This document shows, one piece after another, positions 58,785 through 64,000 of a stretch of 64,000 bases of DNA. Numbering within the stretch: the stretch's first letter is position 1; each line of letters begins with the position of its first letter. The position numbers and the translations under genes are program-made. The notes beneath the pieces are model-generated. The model was not told the DNA's origin. It saw nothing but the letters and a program-made list of their open reading frames with translations, and searched no databases. This DNA is from Gonatopus flavifemur (Eukaryota > Arthropoda > Insecta > Hymenoptera > Dryinidae), in the NCBI GenBank assembly GCA_018340375.1, contig JAFFJZ010000001.1, positions 30,992,001-31,056,000 on the forward strand, read 5' to 3'.

Positions 58785-59879
58785 AGGTAACTGTGGGTTG
58801 TATCGACCTCGTTGGTTATATCGGCCACCCGAAGTTGGTTTCATATCGGCCACTATTTTCATATATTTTTCTTGAATACTACGAACTTCACATAACGAAC
58901 TACACAACGCCGGATAACTCTTCGATGTTTCAAGAACATCAAAGTAAAAGTTATAAATGGCTTGTGTTCCTGCTTGAATAGAAAATTGCTTTTGTCAAGA
59001 AGGTGACTTGCGTCCCTAAACATGAGAATTTGTTAACACAAGCGGTCTTAACCTCGAAGACTGGAGAGTAAGTACGTTTGAATAAGATATTATGATCGCT
59101 TTTGCGGTTTTTCAAATCAACATAAGATGAAATAAGTCAGGCCGTTTAACATAATGCAGTCTGCGAATCATTTTTTGTCATTGACGAAATGAAAGTCTCA
59201 CATTGATGAAAAAATGTTTGAGTTCGCAAAACTGACAAATCCGTTGAGTGTATCGGCCAGGTGTTGATTTAAATTTCCAACTTTGAAACGTATGTTTTTT
59301 TGGCAATTGATAAAGATCAAAATGGATAATAAAACATGTATCTTTCGAAGGAAATGGCATCTAAAAGATGACAATATTCTATGGACGATTTGAAAAAGGC
59401 TATTGCTGCTGTACAAAATGGATTATCCATACGACAAGCAAGTATATTATTCAATGTTCCACGATCGACCCTACAAGATAGAAAATTTTAATGAAATTGA
59501 TTGATTTTATTATGATTAAAGAAATTGAAATGCTAATGAAAAATGGAAATAGACAGCCAGATAATTCATCCTGCATCAATAAATTTCATTATATTCCAAT
59601 AAGAAATGTATTTATCAATTGCCGGCTGAACACCCCATCTCATGGTGGCTGGAATGATCAGCAACCGACCGATATTCGCATCATTAAAGAACTTTTTATC
59701 TTGGCGATTACTAAAAATAAATCTGTGTATTCAGAGTTCATTCAATTGGATATTCTATTATAAAAATGTATAAGAAATCAGACTATAATCTCGAATGATT
59801 GAAATATTCAACTGAGTATTCAAAATTCTTTATGGACGAGGAAGTGTCTTTAAGTGGCCGATACAACCCACAGTTACCT
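58785..59879 (+). mobile_element. TA-flanked TIR element with Pipsqueak-type HTH remnant
   Basis: A 1,095-bp DNA transposon with perfect terminal repeats, AGGTAACTGTGGGTTGTATC and its complement, flanked by TA on both sides. It contains a short frame encoding a Psq-like helix-turn-helix but no catalytic domain, so it is probably an internally deleted relative of a pogo/Tigger-type element. A further open stretch at 59491-59763 (ending LDILL) may be transposase debris. Confidence 0.72.
59381..59491 (+). pseudogene. Pipsqueak-type helix-turn-helix fragment
   Basis: Thirty-six codons, ATG to TAA. The core, KKAIAAVQNGLSIRQAS followed by FNVPRSTLQDR, fits the Psq DNA-binding motif: two helices, then the recognition segment V-P-x-S-T-L. 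In pogo-like transposases this motif opens the protein and binds the terminal repeats. The frame stops straight after it, so only the binding module is left. Confidence 0.65.
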
Positions 59880-59881
59880 TA

Positions 59882-60128
59882 CTTCTGAAATTCTCTCCCA
59901 AAAAATGGTAGCAGAGAAATTTCTCCATCTTAGAAGACTTTTCCCTATAATCTGAAAACTCTACAGAGTTTTCCTTTTATTTGTTTAAGACCTTAATACC
60001 CAAAAGGCAGAATGATTCCTCGAAATGAAGGGAAAATCCCCTATGTTTTATGAAAAAACATTTTTGCACGATCGGAGGATGAAGCCTACAAGTGAAATGA
60101 GGTAAAACTTCTCATATTTTTCACAGTG
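59882..60128. mobile_element. MITE fragment ending TTTTTCACAGTG
   Basis: Contains CTTTTCCCT and GGGAAAATCCCC motifs like the element at 58529-58782 and ends with the same CAGTG terminus. It is probably a related element or the far half of a compound one. Confidence 0.4.
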
Positions 60129-60480
60129 TAGTTGACCGGGAGCATTACTTGGTAGTGCTACCTAGCAATACTGGGACTGCTGGAGCACCACCCCAGTTAG
60201 CAGAGTGGCCATAAATTTGCGTTTATGCTACTAGCAGTGTCGTGGTAGCAACGTAGTAGCAACTACAATAGTGTACATAGCATGTAATTTATTAAATAGC
60301 ACCACCTTAATGTTAGCACGGAGTATTACCGAGTAGTGCTCCCAGTAAAATACCATCACGTGGCTGTCACTAGCACATGTAAATTGTTCATCACATATAC
60401 AGGAAGCTTTTGAATGTGTAAGTGGATTGTATAGCATGTCTGCTAGAAACGATGTCTGGGTTTTGTTGACGGGGACCTGA
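60129..60480. repeat. Dispersed repeat with CTACTAGCAGTG motif, copy 1
   Basis: GGGAGCATTACTTGGTAGTG, TATGCTACTAGCAGTG and GGTAGCAA phrases recur at 63160-63310, which is a second, diverged copy. Confidence 0.5.
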
Positions 60481-60992
60481 TTTCGTAGTACAGAATTGCC
60501 TTGACAATTCCATAAAAGTTAATTCCTTTTGAGAGCAATCAATAACTGAATTTTGTGTTGGTTTTGAGAACTTTTCTTTGATTTCTCATACAAATTTGTT
60601 TGAAATTTAATACAGAATCATGATTGTTCATGCACTTTCAAATGAAGGGTGAATTCTTCACTCTATAGAGTGAAAATTTACACACATGAAGTGACCATTC
60701 ACTCTTGGGGTTTGGGATTTCCCTTCTAAACGCAGTTGCAACATCATCACTCTTTGAAAGTGAACTTTTGTCCCAGTAAATTGAGAGAGGAGGGTCAATG
60801 TGCTTAACATATGGAACTTTAGAGTGACTGCAATGATTCGAAGAGTCTCCAATTCATGAAAGGTTTTTGGGCTTTATTTTTTGAATTGTAAGTTCGTCTC
60901 ATTCTTTTGGATTCTTCCATGCTTTGGAGTGATTCATTGAATTCCCTAAAAACGTACTAATGGGAATCGCGTTATCAACATGCAATACATAC

Positions 60993-61058
60993 TCCTATCG
61001 CTCTTTCGGCATTGCCAACTGCTTTTTCTGCATATTTAACGCCTCCACTTATACGGTT
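60993..61058 (-). CDS. Gene B repeat exon 7 (22 codons)
   Basis: Acceptor TTAAATTACAG, donor GGA|GTATGT. Begins NRISGGVKYAEKAV and ends GNAERAIG. It is the last of the regular array before a ~4-kb transposon-filled intron. Confidence 0.84.
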
Positions 61059-61270
61059 CTGTAATTTAAGGATGCAAATGTAGTGTGAGTATTCCGTGCG
61101 CTATACTTCGATGATTCGATGAGTCTCCAATTCATGAAAGGTTTTTGGGCTTTATTTTTCGAATTGTAAATTCGGCTCATTCTTTTGGATTCTTCCATGC
61201 TTTGGAGTAATTCATTGAATTTCCTAAAAACGTACTCATGTGAATCTCGTTATCAAAATGCAATACATAC

Positions 61271-61336
61271 TTCTATTGCTCTTTCGGCGTTGCCAACTGC
61301 TTTTTCTGCATATTTAACGCCTTCACTTATACGGTT
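61271..61336 (-). CDS. Gene B repeat exon 6 (22 codons, consensus form)
   Basis: Acceptor TTAAATTACAG, donor GAA|GTATGT. Begins NRISEGVKYAEKAV and ends GNAERAIE, identical in protein to repeat exon 3. Confidence 0.85.
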
Positions 61337-61547
61337 CTGTAATTTAAGGGTTCAAATGTAGTGTGAGTATTCCGTGGACTACACTTCGATGATTCGAAGA
61401 GTCTCCAATTCATGAAAGGTTTAGGGCTTTATTTTTCGAATTGTAAATTCGTCTCATTCTTTTGGATCCTTCCATGCTTTGGAGCAATTTATTAAATTTT
61501 CTAAGAACGTACTCATGTGAATCTCGTTATCAAAATGCAATACATAC

Positions 61548-61613
61548 TTCTATTGCTCTCGCGGCATTGCCAACTGCATCTTCTACGTATTCAACGCCTT
61601 CACTTATACGGTT
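61548..61613 (-). CDS. Gene B repeat exon 5 (22 codons)
   Basis: Acceptor TTAAATTACAG, donor GAA|GTATGT. Begins NRISEGVEYVEDAV and ends GNAARAIE. Confidence 0.84.
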
Positions 61614-61825
61614 CTGTAATTTAAGGATGCAAATGTAGTGTGAGTATTCCGTGCGCTATACTTCGATGATTCGACGAGTCTCCAATTCATGAAAGGTTTT
61701 TGGGCTTTATTTTTCGAATTGTAAATTCGTCTCATTCTTTTGGATTCTTCCATGCTTTGGAGTTATTCATTGAATTTCCTAAGAACGTACTCATGTGAAT
61801 CTCGTTATCAAAATGCAATACATAC

Positions 61826-61891
61826 TTCTACTGCTTTTTCGGCATTGCCAACTGCATGCTCTACGTATTCAACGCCTCCACGCATACGGTC
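61826..61891 (-). CDS. Gene B repeat exon 4 (22 codons)
   Basis: Acceptor TTGAATTACAG, donor GAA|GTATGT. Begins DRMRGGVEYVEHAV and ends GNAEKAVE. Confidence 0.83.
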
Positions 61892-61938
61892 CTGTAATTC
61901 AAGAGTTCAAATGTAGTGTACGTATTCCGTCGACTATA

Positions 61939-62182
61939 CACTGAGAAAAAAATTACCTTAATCATAAGAACCTATTTTTTTGTTCTAAGAATATATTTAT
62001 TTCTCTCATGTCAAGAAGATATGTACTTGGGGTAAGAAAATTTTCTTCGCGTCAAGGTGCATAATTTTGAACTAAGAAAATGTTTCCTCCTCTGAAAGAA
62101 AGTTCTCTTGAACCAAAAAAATATCGGATTGGGCTCGGTCAATCTAATATTTTCTTGGTTGAAGATTTTTCTTCTCTCTGTG
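61939..62182. mobile_element. CACTGAG-type MITE inserted in the exon array
   Basis: CACTGAGAAAAAAATTACCTT to TTTCTTCTCTCTGTG, flanked by TA. It interrupts the intron between repeat exons 3 and 4, and the array period is restored when it is removed. It therefore arrived after the array formed. Confidence 0.8.
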
Positions 62183-62349
62183 TACTTCGAATATTCGATG
62201 AGTCTCCAATTCGTGAAAGGTTTTTGGGCTTTATTCTTTGAATTGTAAATTCATCTCATTCTTTTGGATTCTCCCATGCTTTGGAGTAATTTATTGAATT
62301 TCCTAAGAACGTACTCATGTGAATCTCGTTATCAAAATGCAATACATAC

Positions 62350-62415
62350 TTCTATTGCTCTTTCGGCATTGCCAACTGCTTTTTCTGCATATTTAACGCC
62401 TTCACTTATACGGTT
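62350..62415 (-). CDS. Gene B repeat exon 3 (22 codons, consensus form)
   Basis: Acceptor TTAAATTACAG, donor GAA|GTATGT. Begins NRISEGVKYAEKAV and ends GNAERAIE. Its peptide is identical to that of repeat exon 6; the DNA differs by one silent change (AAT versus AAC). Hydrophobic residues at 3, 7, 10, 14, 17 and 21 follow a four-three spacing, as in a coiled-coil or lipid-binding helix. Confidence 0.85.
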
Positions 62416-62626
62416 CTGTAATTTAAGGGTTCAAATGTAGTGTGAGTATTCCGTGCACTATACTTCGATGATTCGATGAGTCTCCAATTCATGAAAGGTT
62501 TAGGGCTTTATTTTTCGAATTGTAAATTCGTCTCATCCTTTTGGATTTTCCGATGCTTTTGAGTAATTCATCGGATTTCCTCAAATCGTACTAATGTAAA
62601 TTTCAATATAAAAATTCAATACATAC

Positions 62627-62692
62627 CACTGTTGCTCTTTCGGCATTTGCAACTACATCTTCTAAGGATGCAATGGCTCCACTTATACCTCT
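62627..62692 (-). CDS. Gene B repeat exon 2 (22 codons)
   Basis: Acceptor TTGAATTACAG, donor GTG|GTATGT. Begins RGISGAIASLEDVV and ends ANAERATV. It shares its -ATV end with repeat exon 1, so the two form a subtype. Confidence 0.8.
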
Positions 62693-62897
62693 CTGTAATT
62701 CAAGGGTTCAAATGTAGTGTACGTGTTCCGTTCTTCAATGATCCGATGAGTATTCAGTTCATAAAAGATCTTTGATCTCCATTTTTCGAAATGCAAAGCT
62801 CTCTCATTCTTATGGATTTTTCTATGCTTTGGAGTAATTCATCGGATTTCCTCAAATCGTACTAATGTGAATTTCGATATAAAAATTCAATACATAC

Positions 62898-62963
62898 TAC
62901 TGTTGCTCTTCCAGCATTTGCCAATGCTTCTTCTGCTCCTTCAACGCCTTGGTGGGAAGTGCT
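62898..62963 (-). CDS. Gene B repeat exon 1 (22 codons, most diverged)
   Basis: Between acceptor CTCAAATTACAG and donor GTA|GTATGT. Encodes STSHQGVEGAEEAL followed by ANAGRATV. It keeps the G-V, A-E and N-A landmarks of the repeat. Confidence 0.78.
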
Positions 62964-62999
62964 CTGTAATTTGAGGTTTTGAATGCAGCGTATGTATGC

Positions 63000-64000
63000 C
63001 GTGGAATGTAAACTAATTGTATTAACATATCTGAAGAATTGATGGAGTATAATAAGAAACAAAATGTTGGCAATGTGACCCTCCACTTATACGTTCAAAA
63101 CTTTCATGTACGAATAGCACCTAGTTTACGCACGGAAATGGGAGTGACTTGATAGTAGTTCACCGAGGGCATTGTTTTTCAACCCAACCTGGCAATATGG
63201 AGACTGCTGAGGCACTTCCAGAGCCAGCAAAGCACCCATAATACTGCGTATATGCTACTAGCAGTGCTAAGGTAGCAAGTAGGCACTTGACAGTATTTTG
63301 GCATTGCCCACTAAGGTGGGTTCAAGAAATTTTCTTTCCTTCTAATCGAACCGTAATAGTGCGGAAAAGTTGCCTTGAGGTATCAATAGGAACCACCAAA
63401 AACCCCAGCTGGAGTGGACAATATCTTCTGTTTCAAAGCTGAACTTGAGTTTTCGATTCTTTAACCGAAAATACATAAATGTTAGGTAAATCGCAACTCA
63501 TTTCATTTTCATTTAGGAATGTCAAGATCAATGTTATTTCCTTTGAATAACTTGGATTATACTTCTTTATATTAATAATTAACTGAGACAATAAATGTTT
63601 ACTAACCCTAGTAGAAATTTGTCTGGGCGTCCCATTTACCATCCACGTACTAGATGGGACCCACATGGGGGCAACTGGATAACACATTTCAGCCAATTTG
63701 ACTTTAGTGCCCGAACATTTAGTTGGTTTATGTAGATTCTTCATCCGCCAGCTGATCGTACAGTAACATTGACAGTCGGAGGAATAAAACAGGAATCCCA
63801 AACGTTTCAATTTGTCACTCAGGATTATTTTATGGAAATAAATTCAAAAGCAACGTTCTCGACTGAAGATCACATGTCAAAATACATTGTCACTTTATTC
63901 ATAGGTGTGATTCTACAGAAAACACATGATTTCGCATTTCTAATTACCAATTTGAACAACATTCTAGCAATTCCCTGGGACATCTAGATGGGCACAGGCT
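63000..64000. other. Right edge, no firm gene
   Basis: Near 63068-63095 the minus strand carries CGTATAAGTGGAGG, a 14-base match to the start of the repeat exons, possibly a decayed unit. A diverged dispersed repeat lies at 63160-63310. Open frames exist on both strands at 63433-63987 but lack recognisable motifs and cannot be joined to gene B with confidence. Confidence 0.4.

Larger units (their letters stand above)
41427..62963 (-). other. Gene B: repeat-exon secreted-type gene (visible part)
   Basis: Twelve exons in transcription order: seven 66-bp repeat exons (62963 to 60993), a diverged eighth (56704-56639), then exons of 35, 59, 57 and 120 codons, the last with the stop. The visible part encodes about 425-447 residues. 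A start exon with signal peptide is expected beyond position 63000, probably outside the window. All junctions are phase 0 except the odd acceptor of repeat exon 8. The last three exons match gene A in type, order and cysteine positions, so B is a paralogue with an added repeat region. Introns up to 7.8 kb contain a whole RTE and many MITEs. Confidence 0.72.
60820..62990 (-). repeat. ~277-bp tandem array carrying exons
   Basis: Seven units with exon starts at 62963, 62692, 62415, 61891, 61613, 61336 and 61058. Spacings are 271, 277, 524, 278, 277 and 278 bp. The 524 becomes about 278 once the inserted MITE at 61939-62182 and its TA duplication are removed. Each unit holds one 66-bp exon and a ~211-bp intron. 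The introns are nearly identical among the middle units (for example TTCCATGCTTTGGAGTAATT), so duplication or gene conversion is recent. The two rightmost units are clearly more diverged, giving the array an old end and a young end. Confidence 0.88.

Noticed and set aside
62862..63086. Minus-strand frame that runs from a hydrophobic start straight into repeat exon 1
   Set aside because: It begins with GTG rather than ATG and reads through the conserved splice acceptor and donor. The hydrophobic start is probably intron sequence.
63433..63810. Minus-strand frame with possible GT/AG borders (KLAEMCYPVAPMW) as an upstream exon of gene B
   Set aside because: The acceptor lacks a pyrimidine tract, the junction would not be phase 0, and the peptide matches no exon type of the family.

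Overview
This is eukaryotic, AT-rich, intron- and transposon-dominated DNA, almost certainly from an insect. A Hymenoptera-like source is my best guess, because the purine-rich R1-like LINE at 13.4-15.3 kb has the YADD reverse transcriptase and C-terminal CCHC style I associate with ants and wasps. Mariner, RTE and tRNA-derived SINE copies agree with an insect. The species cannot be named from the sequence. There is no bacterial operon, rRNA gene, CRISPR array or intact cellular tRNA.

The main content is two paralogous, secreted-type, multi-exon genes in tandem on the minus strand, built from small exons inside long transposon-filled introns. Gene A (29657 down to 9696) has a signal-peptide exon, a 48-codon exon, a 57-codon exon and a 115-codon terminal exon. 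Gene B (from beyond the right edge, 62963 down to 41427) has matching 59-, 57- and 120-codon exons. The 57-codon exons align without gaps and share both cysteines. The terminal exons share four cysteines at nearly the same spacing. Upstream in gene B lies a tandem array of seven 66-bp exons on a ~277-bp genomic period. Each encodes a 22-residue amphipathic helical repeat, and an eighth, diverged copy lies at 56.7 kb. Every exon boundary modelled is phase 0. I do not recognise the family; a secreted helical or coiled-coil protein is the best description.

Layout by region. 1-9.2 kb: nested MITEs, a 5'-truncated RTE LINE (5.1-6.5 kb) and a SINE. 9.7-29.7 kb: gene A, with introns holding the R1-like LINE (target duplication visible), a dead mariner, two copies of a ~1-kb dispersed repeat, back-to-back fold-back elements (24.7-26.6 kb) and a 387-bp element with a 12-bp duplication. 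30-41 kb: MITEs and an apparently intact mariner (36.4-37.7 kb). 41.4-63 kb: gene B, whose introns hold a full-length RTE with its target duplication (51.05-54.39 kb), a ~2.9-kb interrupted inverted repeat (45.3-48.2 kb) and a TA-flanked element with a Pipsqueak-type helix-turn-helix remnant (58.8-59.9 kb). 63-64 kb: nothing firm.

Exons were found by eye from reading frame, splice signals and paralogue comparison. Further exons, especially in the 11-kb first intron of gene A, may have been missed.
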